A stretch of 64,000 nucleotides of DNA from an uncultured Adlercreutzia sp. (GTDB lineage Bacteria; Actinomycetota; Coriobacteriia; Coriobacteriales; Eggerthellaceae). The notes under the pieces are model-generated. The model did no database searches, was not told the origin of the DNA, and was given only the letters and a program-made list of their open reading frames with translations. Made by a program: the position numbers and the translations under genes. The stretch is taken from assembly GCA_910589165.1 (NCBI GenBank), contig CAJUSP010000002.1:124001-188000 (forward strand), read 5' to 3'. Below are positions 46,601 through 58,600 of this stretch, one piece after another. The number at the start of each line of letters is the position of its first letter. The stretch's first letter is position 1.

Positions 46601-49600
46601 TTGTACTGCCAGGCGTCCTTCTCCTCGGTGGGCAGGAACAGCGTGTCGTGCTCGATCCAGTTGTTGTCCATGCCGAACTGCTGCAGGAAGGCCGGGTCGT
46701 AGGCGATCTCGTTGTACTGGAAGTAGTCGTCGTTCTGGGCAACCCAGTCGAGAGTGCGGCCATCCACGCGGTAGCCGGTGAAGGTGTAGGGCACCGGCTC
46801 CCAGCCCTCTTCGATGTTCAGCGTGCCGTCGGCGTTGTAGTCGAACTCGACGGACTTCACCTGGGTCGGGTCCTCGATGTTGCGAATCACGAGCAGGCCC
46901 GACTCGTCGGTCTTGTAGGCGATGCCCGGGTCGCGCAGCGGCGTATGGAAGATGACCGAGCGGCTCGTGGTGGTGCGGATGTCGCTCACCGACTCGTCGC
47001 GGCTGAACTCGAAGCGGTCGTAGGCGTCGGGCTCCACGGGCGCCGGCTCCTCCTTCACGCGGATGAGCTCCACCGGCAGGTACACCTCGCCGGTATCGGT
47101 CTTCACCTCCACGTACAGCTGCGGGGCGAACTCGTTGTCGTAGTCCTTGATATCGTCGGCATCCTTCACGAGCGGCACGCGCACGCTGGTCTCGGTGGTG
47201 ATGACGCCGTCGCGCACCACGTTCCACTGGGAGGCGTCGGACTCGCTGCCGGGCTCGGGGTCGGTGAAGTAGTAGAACGACTCCCCTACCGCATCGAAAC
47301 GGCCCAGATCGGCGTCGATCACCTCGGCGGCCGGCGCCTTGGCCTGCACCACGTAGTGGTACCAGGTCTCCTTGATGGGGTTCTTGTCGGCGTCCTGCAG
47401 CGGCTTGCCGTTGGTGCCCAGCTTGTTCTTCTCCACCTTGGTGTAGGCGTAGTAGTTGCCGGCGATCTCGGCCAGACGTCCCAGGGAAGCCGTCGTGTAC
47501 ACGTACTTGGTGCGCGGATCCACGGTCAGCTTGTAGATGCGCGCCTTGGCGTAGTCCTTCTCCTCGGTACCCGAGCCGGTGTGCTTGTACAGCTGCGGGG
47601 CCTCGGCGCCCAGGTACTGGTCGAGGTTCGTGTTGTTGATGGTGACCACGTCGAAGGTGACCTGCTTGATGAACTCGGGCACGTCGGGCTTGGTGGTCGT
47701 GCCGCCCTCGCCCTTGTCGTCGCCGGAGCCGTCGCCCGTGCCGTCGCCGTCGCCATCGGTACCGTCGCCCGTGCCGTCGCCGTCGCCCTTGTCGTCCTTG
47801 TCGTCGCCGCCGGGGGTGGGGGCCACGTACTCGGGGTTGGGCACCATGGTCTCGGTGCGGGTGTAGAAGGTCATGTCGGTCAGCTCGTGCTCGACGAGGT
47901 TGCCCTCGCTATCGACGTCGCCCTCCACGGTGTAGCGGTAGTCGTCGAAGAAGCCCACGGAGAGCGCCTTCAGCTTGGCGTTCACGTAGGTGGTCTCGCC
48001 GCGCACCGTCTGCTTCACGAACAGGTCGGGGGCCGCGTCGCTCGCGTAGAACGCCAGCTGGGTGGCGCTGGACAGGTCGCGCTCGTCGTAGCTGTCCTTG
48101 GTCTCGTTGTAGGTGTAGAACTTCGTGCCGTAGGCGCTCTGCTGCGGCACCGCGCCGATGGAGTAGTCGAAGTAGCTGTAGGGGTCCTCGCCCTCGGCAG
48201 CCGCAGCGTCGCCCAGGTACTTCACCTTCACGCCCACGAAGGCGTCGCCCTCGCCGACGAACAGCTTCGTGCCCTTCAGCAGCAGCGCCTTCAGGGCGTC
48301 CTCGGAGCGCTCGACCGGGGCGTACACCTCGTCGCGCTTGTAGTACACCGTATCGGCGTTCACGTCGTAGGCCTCGGACTCGGGCACGTACTCCATAAGG
48401 CCCGTGTCCTTGTTGGCCTGGTACACGTAGCGGATGCCGGTGTAGCCGATCTCGGCCTCCTCGTACACGTAGCTGCGGGTGTAGAAGGTCACGCCCGAGG
48501 CGGTCTCGTAGGCCGAGCCGCCGGGGATGATGGCCGTGGTCACCTTCTTGTTGCGCTTGTAGTTCTCGGTGAGCACATGGGTGCCGTCGGTGTCGCCGGC
48601 GTACAGCTCGGCCTTGGTGGAATCCACCTCGCCGGTCAGCAGCGACAGCGTGAAGGTCTTCACCATGGACCACTTCACGTTGCCGGCATCGTCGTAGGAC
48701 TTCAGGGTCACCGTGACGATGTTGCCGTTCTTCACGCGCTCGGCGTAGGCCTGGGGCGTGCCGTCGGCCTTCTTCTGCACCATGGTGGTGGTCACCACGC
48801 CGTTGGCGTCCTCGGTCTCGGTCACCTTGATGAGCTCGTTGCCGTTGGTGTCGCGCATGACGCGGTCGGTGAACTTGATATCGTTGTTGTACCAGGTGTG
48901 CGGCGCGCTGATGATGGAGCCGTCCACGGAAATGATGGAGCCCTCGTCGGCGCCGGCGCCGGTGTAGCCGGTGCCCAGCTCGTCGGCGTAGCTCTTACCG
49001 GTGTCGCTCGGGCGGTCGGTGGGGTTGGCCTCCACCTCGTAGGCCACATTCAGCGTAGGCACCTTGGTGCGCAGCTTCACCGTGGAGTACACGCCGGCGT
49101 CGGAGTGCACCTGGGGCGCGCCCAGCAGGCGGTTCACGAACTTCTCGGCATGGGTGGCCGCGGTGTCGGGCACCAGGTTGCCGGTGCCGTCGTCGCGGGT
49201 GCCGTTCAGGCCGTTGGTGGTGGCCGCCGACAGGCCGTAGCGGTTGGCGTCGAAGTCGTAGTCGCCCACCATGAGGCCCTTGCCCTGGGTAAGCGGCGTA
49301 TCCAGAATCTCGCCGTCGGCGCCCTTGCGCACCACATCGGAGCCCACGAGCGGCAGGCCGGCCACGGAAAGGCCGCCCATGGCCGCCGGAATGCGGGTGG
49401 TGCCGTAGCGCTCGGTGTAGCTGCCGTTGAAGCCCACGAGGTAGTTGTAGGGCACCTTCTCGTTCAGGTTCGCGCCGGTCTTCGGGTCGCCCACCTTGAT
49501 GTACTTGGCGGGGATGAAGCCCTTCACATGCGGCGTGGCGGTATAGCCCCAGGTGATGGAGCCGTTGTAGGTGTAGTAGGTCGACTGCGTGGCATCGAGG

Positions 49601-52600
49601 CGCTTGTCCTCTTTGTAGTAGCCCACGCGGGCCAGGTAGCTGCTGTAGCTCGTGGCCTGGTAGCGGTTCAGGAACTCGAGCCAGGTGAGCTTCTCGGAGC
49701 GGGTCAGCTGGGCCTCGGCGCCCACGGTGAACGGGTTCTCGGTGCTGGCGTTCACCACCGAGGCAGTGCCCGCGCCCGTGGACTGCGCGATGCGGTCGGC
49801 GTAGGTGTTGCCCGGGGCCGTGGCGTTGGCCACGGTGATGTTCTCGTCGGTGAGGTACTTGTAGCCGTCCACCTTCGAGGTGACAAAGGCGCGGATGTTC
49901 TCGTAGCTCTTGGTCATGGAAGAGGGGTCGAGGCCCATCTTCGGCTCGTCGTAGGTGAGCACGTTGAACTTGAAGGTATCAAGACCGCCCGAGACAATCT
50001 GGGTCACCAGGTCGTTGGGGTCGTTGTAGCCGTCGGCCTTGGGCTCGAAGCGCAGCACGTAGCGCCACTCGGTGGAGCCGGAGTCGGTGGACACGGGCTC
50101 GAAGGAGTAAGTGGCGTTCCAGTTGGCTTCCTTCCAGGCGCGCGACATGTTGGCGTTGGCCGACTCCAGCTGCATATAGCCGGTCTCGGCGTTGCCGTCG
50201 AAGGCCACGTACTCGTCGCCGGCGGGGTTGGGCACGGCCGGGTTGTCGGCGGCCTTCACGTACAGGGTGCCCTTGAAGCTCGCCACGTCCTCGGCGGCCA
50301 GGCTCTTGTACTCGGCGGCCTTCGGCTCGGTGGTGCGCACGTACACGTTGCCGGTGCCGGCGATGGCATCGGCGATGGCGGCGTCGCGGTCGGTGCCGGT
50401 CACCTCGAGGTAGGAATCCACATCGTCGGGGGTAGCGGTCACGTACAGCGTCTTGCCGTCGGCGTCGGCCGCATCGGCCACAGCCAGCTTCTCGTAGACC
50501 GCCTTCACCTCGGGCAGGTACTCGTAGTAGTAGCGGGTGGCGGTGCCAAGCTTGGTGTAGTTGTCGGCGTCGGCGCCCACCACGTAGGACAGATCCCAGT
50601 CGTCCACGTTCAGCGTCCAGTCGGCCATCTCCTTCTTATCGGCATCCTTGTTCTTGCCGGTGATGGTGTAGGGCTGGCCGGTGGACTTCGAATAGGGGGC
50701 CACGCCGTAGGGCAGCACCACCGTCACTACGGGCAAGGTGAGCGAGCCCTTCTGGCCGCCGTCCACGGCGTAGTTGTTGTGGTACTTGGAGTTGTACTCC
50801 TGGCCGTTGTGCACGTTGCCGGCGTTGTTGTACTGCCAGTAGAAGGGCTGGTCGTTCAGCCAGTAGCGGTTCTCGATGTGCACGTTGATCTGGCGGCGGT
50901 CGGCCTCGGTGTCAACGTAGTAGGTGTCGTTCACAGCGGCGAGCGCGTCGGAAGTCTTCCCCACCTCGCCCACGTAGTCGGACACGGTGTTCCACACGCG
51001 CACGAGCGGCTTGCGCATGACGGCGTGGGTGCCGGTCTGGGCATAGAGGGTCTTGCCGCCCTTCAAGGCGTCGTTGTAGTTCACCTGAGCCGAATCGGTC
51101 ACCTTCAGGCCCATGGCGGAAAGCGCGGCCAAGTCGGCGTTGTCGCCGGCAAGGGCCGCATCGGCCATGACGGAGTTGGCCATGGTGGTGAACCCGTTGA
51201 TGGCCGGGAAGTTCGGCGAGCCGTAGAACTGGCCGTAGAGCGGCGCGTGCACGCCGAGGCGGTTGGCCCCGATGAGCGTCCAGGTGTAGTCCATGCCGTA
51301 GGGCTGCACGTTCTGGCGGCGCGTCTGCAGGGCGGCGTTGCCCTCGTACACGTCCACGTCGTAAATCTGGTAGTAGGCGCTGGAGTTGAACGGCTTCTTG
51401 TCGGCCACGGCGGGGCTGGCCTCGGACACCTTCTTGTACTTCACGGTGTCGGCATCGGCCAGATCGGCCGCGGAAGCGGCCACGTAGGCGCCGTCGGCGT
51501 CCTGCACGTACAGAGGCTCGGTCTCGGCAGCGGCGTCGGCCACGGCCTCATAGGCCTCCTCGGTGGCGGCATGGCCCGGCGTGGCGGCGCTCAGCAGCTC
51601 GTCGGTGTTGGCCAGGTCGTCCCACGGAGCGGCCAGCAGGCGGTCGTACCAGGCCTCGTCCTCGTTGTTGCCGAACACGTGGCTGCGCAGGTTCACGCGC
51701 AGCTTGTAGCCACCGTTGGCGTAGCACTCGGTCATGGTGGTCGGGTCGGGGTCGGCTACCTTGGCGGCGGCCGAATTGCGGCCGTACCACTTGCCCAGGT
51801 CCTGCTTCACGGTGATCTTCAGCACCCAGGGCTGCGAGCTCTGGGTGTAGGCGGCGCCGCGCATCTTCGCCTTGTCGACGACGATCTTGCCGTCCTTCAG
51901 GGTGTCGGTGGCGCCCGTCTCGGCCGAGGCCTTGCCGTCGGTGCCGTTCACCGAGGTGTAGGAGGCCATGTCGATGCGCTGCGAGTAGTCCACCGCCGCG
52001 GTCATCACGTTGCCCTCGCGGTACTCGGCCGGGTCCTGGCCGGCGCTCACGGCATCGTAGCCGTGGTAGGCGCCGTAGGGGGTCTGCAGCACTTCCACGT
52101 CGATGAGGTCGCCGTCGATGGCCTCGTAGGTCTCCTTCACGTAGGGGGCGCCGTTGTTGTCGGTACCCGTGCCGCGCGAGACGCCGGCGATGTTCTTCAG
52201 CAGCTCGGCGCCCACCTCGATGGTGCCGTCCTCGTTCACCACGGGCTCAACGCCGCGCGGCATGATGTAGGTGAACTCGACGCCGTCAGTGTTGCGGTCG
52301 CCGTAGTTGTAGGCGGTCAGCTGGCTCGTGTACTCCTGGCCCAGCTCGAGTGCGTCCTCGTACTGGCCGAACTCAATCTCGGGCTCGGCGGTCAGCTGCC
52401 AGTGGGCCAGGTTGTTCTGGCCGTTGTCGTAGACGTTCTTGTTCGGGTCGGTGTAGTTCACGTCGGCGGCCGTGGCGAACACGGTGTTGCGGGCCGCAGA
52501 GCCCGAGGCCGAGGTGGACACGAGCGTCACGCCGGAGTACTGCTTGAGGTTGCCCGAAGTGCTGTTCAGGCTGCCGGAGTACTTGCGGGCGGCCTGGTAG

Positions 52601-55600
52601 TCGTCGGAGGCGTTGTCATCGCCGTAGCTGTTGTCGAAGTCGCTCACCATCTCGGAGGTGGTGGTCAGCCACGCCTTCTGCATATGCAGGCGCGTCTGCG
52701 ACCACACGAGCGGCGTGGCCGACACGGCCGAGGCGTTCTCGCGGTTGTAGGTCATGGTCTGACCCTGGGTGGAACGGCCCGTGGAATCGAAGGTGGCCGA
52801 ATCCATGGCGTCGGCGATACGGCTGCTCGTCACGAAGGTGAAGTAGTCGCGGGCGAGCTTGCCGGTAGTGGTGTTGCCGGTGAGGCTCCAGGAGTCGAAG
52901 GTCACATAGGAGAACTGGTTCGGCAGCCCCGTCACGGCGTCGTTCACCGTGTTGCCCAGCGCCGTGGGCGTGCCGGTCAACAGGTAGCTCACCTTCTGGT
53001 TGTTGGCGCCGCCGCTGTAGTTCAGGGTGCGCACGTCCAAGTCCATAAACTGGCCGTTGGAGCCCGAGGAGCCGTAGTCGTAGGCGTTCACGTTCGGGGC
53101 GTTCACCACAGTCTCGCCGATGTAGCCGCCATTCGGGCGCAGCACGTTGGAAGCGGTGCCCGGAATGAAGGTGTAGGCGTGGTTGAACATCTCGTAGGTA
53201 TCCACGTGCTTGGGCTTGTCGGCGGTGAAGGCCGACTCGTGCAGCAGCGAGTCCATGTCCATCATGGCGTTCTCGGTGGCCACGCGGTTGGTGCCACGCA
53301 CGGCGTTGGACAGGCCGAAGCCGGTCACGCCGGGGCCCGGGTTCACGAAGAAGGAGCCGGCGGCGCAGCCGGTGTGGCCGCAGTGCAGGTGGTAGCTCGA
53401 GAAGTAGTACTCGCCCAAGCGCGGCAGGTAGGCCGGCTCGGAGCCGGCGGTATTCGAAGTTCCGTCGGCGTTGGTGGCCGTCGTCGTGGAGGCGTCCAGG
53501 TTCTTGTACACCTGGGGCAGGTTCTCCTCGGCGGCGCGCACCGGGAAGGCGATGGATACGGTATCGCCCACCTCTACCACAGCGGAAGTGTAGTCGGGGC
53601 GGTCCACCGGGCGCAGGGCGCGGTTCTTCTCGTCAAGTTCAGAGCCCGTTAGCAGTTCGTTCTCGTCCAGGAAACGGCTGTCGGCCGGGTCGGTAATGTA
53701 GGTGCGGTTGCCGTTATCCTCGTCGGTATAATCGGGATCCACGACCCATTCGATCTTGAACAGGCCGAAGCGGGTCTCGTTGGACACCATGCGGCCGCGC
53801 GGGTCAAGGTCGTTGTAGGCCTTGCCCCAGGTGTACTTGCCCGAGCCGCCGTCGACGCAGGGGTTGTTCACGCCGCCGTAGGTGCAAATGCCCAAGGCGT
53901 TCGAAGTGTAGTTCATCGATCCGCCGTAGTCGCGCTCGCTCTCCACCGAAAGCAGCGTGGCCTTCAGCTTCAGGCCGCGGGTGCGCTCGGCGGCCACGTC
54001 GTTGCCGTAGCGGTCGGTCCAGGAAACGCCCTGCAGGCTGCCGTCGGCCAGCTTGGCGTTCAGCACGGCCTCCAGGTACTCCTCGGTAATGTCCTTGCCG
54101 AGGGTCTCGGCCACCTTGCCCGTCTCGTCGTAGGCCCAGGTGGAGGACTGCTTCAGGTAGTCGAGCGGAATGCGCTCGAAGAACACCGGGTTGTAAATCT
54201 CGCCCTCGCCGGCGCCCTCTTCCTGGGTGCGGGTGACGGTGAGCTTGGTCTTCTCCCCTTCCTCGCCGGGCACCACGCCGTCGACGCTGACGGCGTCGGC
54301 CACCTTGAGGTTCTGGATGTAGGCACGGTCGGCGCCGCTGTTGACCGAGCCGTCCTTGGAGTACCAGAACTCCACGGTCCAATCGCCCGGGTCGCAGGTG
54401 TAGGACCAGTTGTGCCAGCTGGGGTTGTTGCCCGACCAGGTGGAGTACACCTGGACGCCGTTGCGGTACAGGGCCCAGTTGATGCGGTCGTAGTTGCTCT
54501 CGGAGGATACGTACCACTGGAAGCTCAGCGTGGTCTGGCTGTACACCGTGAAGGTGTAGCGCATCTGGGAGCTCGTGGAGTGGGCGCCGCAGTTGTTGGA
54601 CTGCCAACCGCCGTTGCCGTAGGGAATCCAGGGGCGGGCGCCGTAGGGCTGGGCCTTCGGCGCCGTGGCCACCGCGGCCAGCTTGGCGTTCACCAGCGTG
54701 TCGCGGTACCAGAAGGTCTCGCCGGCCACGTAGCCGGTCTTCTGGGCGGCGTTCTCGTTGTAGGTGGCCGTGGCCTCTTCCTGGGTCTGGAACACCTGGT
54801 TCTGGAACTGGACGTTGGGGCTCTTGCGGTACACGCGGATCTTGCCCGTGGCATTCCACTGGTTCTGCAGCGTCTGCCAGGTGCCGTGCTTCACGTTGGT
54901 GGAAGCGGCCTGGCCGAAGCCGGCGCCCTGGATGGCGTCGCCCTTGGCGTTGTCGTACAGCGGGCCCTGGAAATCGAGCGTCGTGGTCTCGTTGTGGCGG
55001 TGGCTGAAGGCCACGTCCACGGCCACGGTGCCCTCGAAGTAGTTGGCGATGTCGCGCCACTGCTCGGTGGCGCCGCGGGTGTCGTTGAAGCGTGCCACGC
55101 CGTCGAGCACCACGTCGTCGAGCTTGAACGCGTTCAGGCCGTCGGCGGTGGCGGGCACGTCGTAGTAGGTCCAGCGCATGGCCTTGGCCTCGCGGTACAG
55201 GTTGATGTTGTACACGCCGCGGCTCGTGGTGGAGGCATCGTCGATAAGGCCGGTGAAGGCGTTCTCGGTGCCGGACACGTAGTGGGTGCGCCCGTTCATG
55301 AACGCGCGCAGGGCCTGGCGGTCCTGGTCCTCGGAGAACCAGGCGCCCACGATCTGCTCGTCGGTGGTCGAGGTGCCCGGCGTGGTGATGTTGCCCTCGT
55401 CGTCAACCTCGTCCGGCGTGGTCGTGGTGGTGCGCTGCACGTCGAACTCCACGGCGTCGTCGCCGTATTTGGCGTAGACCTCCTGGGCCTTGGCCACGTC
55501 GGCCGCCGTGGGCAGGGCCACGTAGTACTCGATCTTGATGTTCTTGCGGCCGTCGACCACCGATTCCGCCTTGCCGGCGTCCACGTAGTTGCTCGTGGCG

Positions 55601-58600
55601 GCCGAGTCGGCCACGGTGCGGTTCTCGCCGTTGGTGGCGTAGGTCTGCACCGGGTTGATGGAGGTGCCCAGCTTGTTGTTGGCCGCGCTCTTCATGGTGA
55701 AGTTCTCGGGCATGTTGGCCGGGTAGGCGATGTTGTGGCCGTAGAACTCGTAGACCTGGGTGCCGTAGGGGCGCTGGTTGTCGGCGTCGAAGTTCTCGGT
55801 GAAGCGGACGGTGGTGCGGATGTCGTTGGTGTGGAACGTGGGGTTGGCCAGGTTCGACACGGTCAGGCGCAGCGGGTTGCCGTCCTGGTTGGCCGTGGTG
55901 CGGCGAGTGCTGGACACCTCGGTGAAGCTGTAGTTGATCTGCACGTCGTTCTGGTGGTTGTCGGCCACGCTGGACATGCGGCGGCCGTTGTTCACCGCCA
56001 GGGAGCCGTCGGAGGTGTTGTACTTGCGCCACAGGGTGCTGGCCAGCTGGCCGGTGCCGATGCCGCTCGTCACGCGGTTGTTGGCCGTGGAGGCGATAAG
56101 GCCCGTGCCATCGGTGGTCAGCGCGCGGTTGGCCACCACGGTGTGCACGCCGGTGCCCGCGCTGTCGGTGTTGCCGTTCTTGTAGAAGCGCACCTTCGAC
56201 TCCACGGTAGCGCCGTACTGGCTGCGGTTGCTCAGGTTGGCCGTCACCGCCAGCGGGTGGGTGTAGTCGACGGTGTCGTAGCCCTCGTCCTCCATGATCT
56301 TGTAGACGCTCTCCTGGAGGTTGTCGGACTGGTCCACCCGGTACTGGGTGTAGCCGTGGCGCGGCGTGGCCGTCACGGTGTAGACGGCCTGCACCGAGCT
56401 GGCGGCGTAGGAGGGCTTCTCGGCGTCGTTGTTGAAGGCCTTGTTCTCGAGGCTGTTGTAGCCCTCGGTGGTTTCAAGCTCGTCGGTCATCTGGGTGATC
56501 ACGCGGATATAGACGCCCTCGCCCCGCAGCATCTGCTGGGTAGAGGAGCCCACCGAGAACACCAGTCCCCGGTTCGCGCTGTAGTATTCACCGGTGGCCG
56601 CCGCGTCAACCGCGGCCGCCCCAAGCATACCGGTCACCGTGGCCTGCTCGGTATCGTGAGCGATGGTGGTGAGGTCGGTGGAGGCGGGCGCGTTGGCCAT
56701 GGTCACCGTCTGCTGGCCGTCCACGGGCTCGCCGAGCAGCTTCGCGGTCACGCGGGCCGCCTTGGCGTAGGGGTCGTAGTAGGCCGGGTCGGTGGTCTTG
56801 TTCGGGTTGGCCGTGTTCACCTGGGGCACGTCGGTGCCGAAGGGCTCGGTGACGCCGATCTCGTCGTTGGCGCCCACGGAGTTCTTCTGCACCTCGTCTT
56901 CGGTGAGCACCTCCCAACCCACGATGCGCTGGCCCTTCTGCACCCAGAAGCGGGCGTCCACATGCTGCAGCGGCAGGATGGAGGTGGCGTTCGCCCCCAC
57001 GTACAGGGTGTACTCCACGTAGTCGCCGGCGTACAGGGCGCCGTCGGGGATGTCGTTGGCCGTGGTGGTGGGCTCGTAGCTGAAGATGGAGGTGCTGGAA
57101 CGGTCGTCGGCATCGTAGGCGAAGACGGTGTCCTTCTTCGCCGGCGCAGCGGCGTCGGCGGTGCCGGAGGTGCCATTGTCGATGGGGGCGATCTTGCGGC
57201 CGCGCACGTAGTCGACGTTCATGGTGCCCAGTTTGTGGTACACGCGGTAGGTGGCCGTGTCGTCCACGAAGGCGGTAAGGCCCTCGGTGTTGGGATCCTT
57301 GGCCTTCAGGCTCACCGTGAGTTTATGGCGGGAATCGGTGCCGTTCTGCGAGAAATCGCTCGCCTGCTTGCCAAAGGTGGGCGTCGACTCGTAGTCGTAG
57401 TTGCCGGCGTTGGTCTTCTCGGCGTCGGTGCCGTTCAGCACGTTGTTGTGGGTGAGCGTGTTGGTGGCGGCGCGAGCCGTCGTGAACAGCTCCACCGGGC
57501 GGTCCACGTAGATGCCCTCGTACTTAAAGGCATAATTGGTCATGAGGTTCACGCCAGTCTCATTGGCCGTAGCAGCCGTGGTGCCCTTGTCTTTCTGGGA
57601 GGCGCGGGTGAGCCACTGGCCGGCGTCGAGCATGGTGTTCGGGAAGCGGCGGTTGGCGTTGGGAGCCTCGAAGGTAATCTCCAGCTCGGTGAACAGCGCC
57701 TTGGCGTAGGTGTGGTCCACGGCCTCGTCGCCGGCGAACCCGTTGATGGTATTGGTGTTGGTGGTGTCGGTGGCCTTGTAGGTGCTGTAGGAGAGCACAT
57801 TCTTGCCATCGGCCAGCGACGTCAGCGCGGCCGGGCCCGGGTTCACCACCGACGTGGGCTCGGCAGCCTCGGCCGGCGCATCGGCGATGACCTCTTCCCC
57901 ACCGTCGAAGGTGGTAGCGGCATCCTCAGCGCCCTCCTCGGCACCGTCGCCCTCCTCGCCCTCGCCGGGCTCGGGGGTCTCGGGCTCCTCGGGCTCCGGC
58001 GCCGGGGGCGTGTAGGAGCGGAAGAAGCTCTCGAAGTCGATGAGGTAGTCGCCGTCGGCGTCGTAAGTGGGGTTGCCGTTGGCGTCGTAGACGATCTTGG
58101 CCGTATCCGGGTCGATGGCCCACGGGCCGCTCACGCGGCCGGCGGCCTTCAGCTCGGCCCAGGTGACGTTCACTTCTTGCTCGGTGCCGGCGGCGTCCAC
58201 GTACTTGAAGCGGAAGTTGGTGGCGTTGAACCAGCCGCCGTCGCACTCCATGCAGGTGCAGTCGTTGCCGTCCTGGCCGCCGCAGGCCTCGGCCTCGATG
58301 TAGGCGGCGTCGTCCTTGGTATAGGTGTCGCCGGCGATGGTCAGGTAAATCTGCTGGCCGTCGTAGGCGCCGCCCTTGGCCTGCTGCTTGCCGTCGGCGG
58401 AAAGCTTGCGCTCGCCGTCGTAGGCCACGTAGTCGTCGCCGTCCTTCACGTAGGTGACGTACTGGTAGCTGATGCAGGTACCGGCAGCGTGGTCGGCGCA
58501 ATGGTAGTGGTCGGAGGCCTTGTTGTCGGCGTCGTTCACCAGGTAGGCCGGCACGTACACGTTCTGCAGGCGGAAGGCCTTCTTGGTCACGTCGGCGATG

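Noticed and set aside
47675..47840. Tandem GTCGCC-like DNA repeat, considered as a CRISPR or microsatellite
   Set aside because: It codes in frame for a Gly/Asp linker, the period is irregular, and there are no spacer-repeat units.
11605..53652. Plus-strand reading frame of 14,015 codons
   Set aside because: It is the exact codon-register complement of the giant gene, has a His/Val/Gly/Ala/Leu shadow composition and no recognisable domains. The minus strand shows a sorting signal and clear domains over the same bases.
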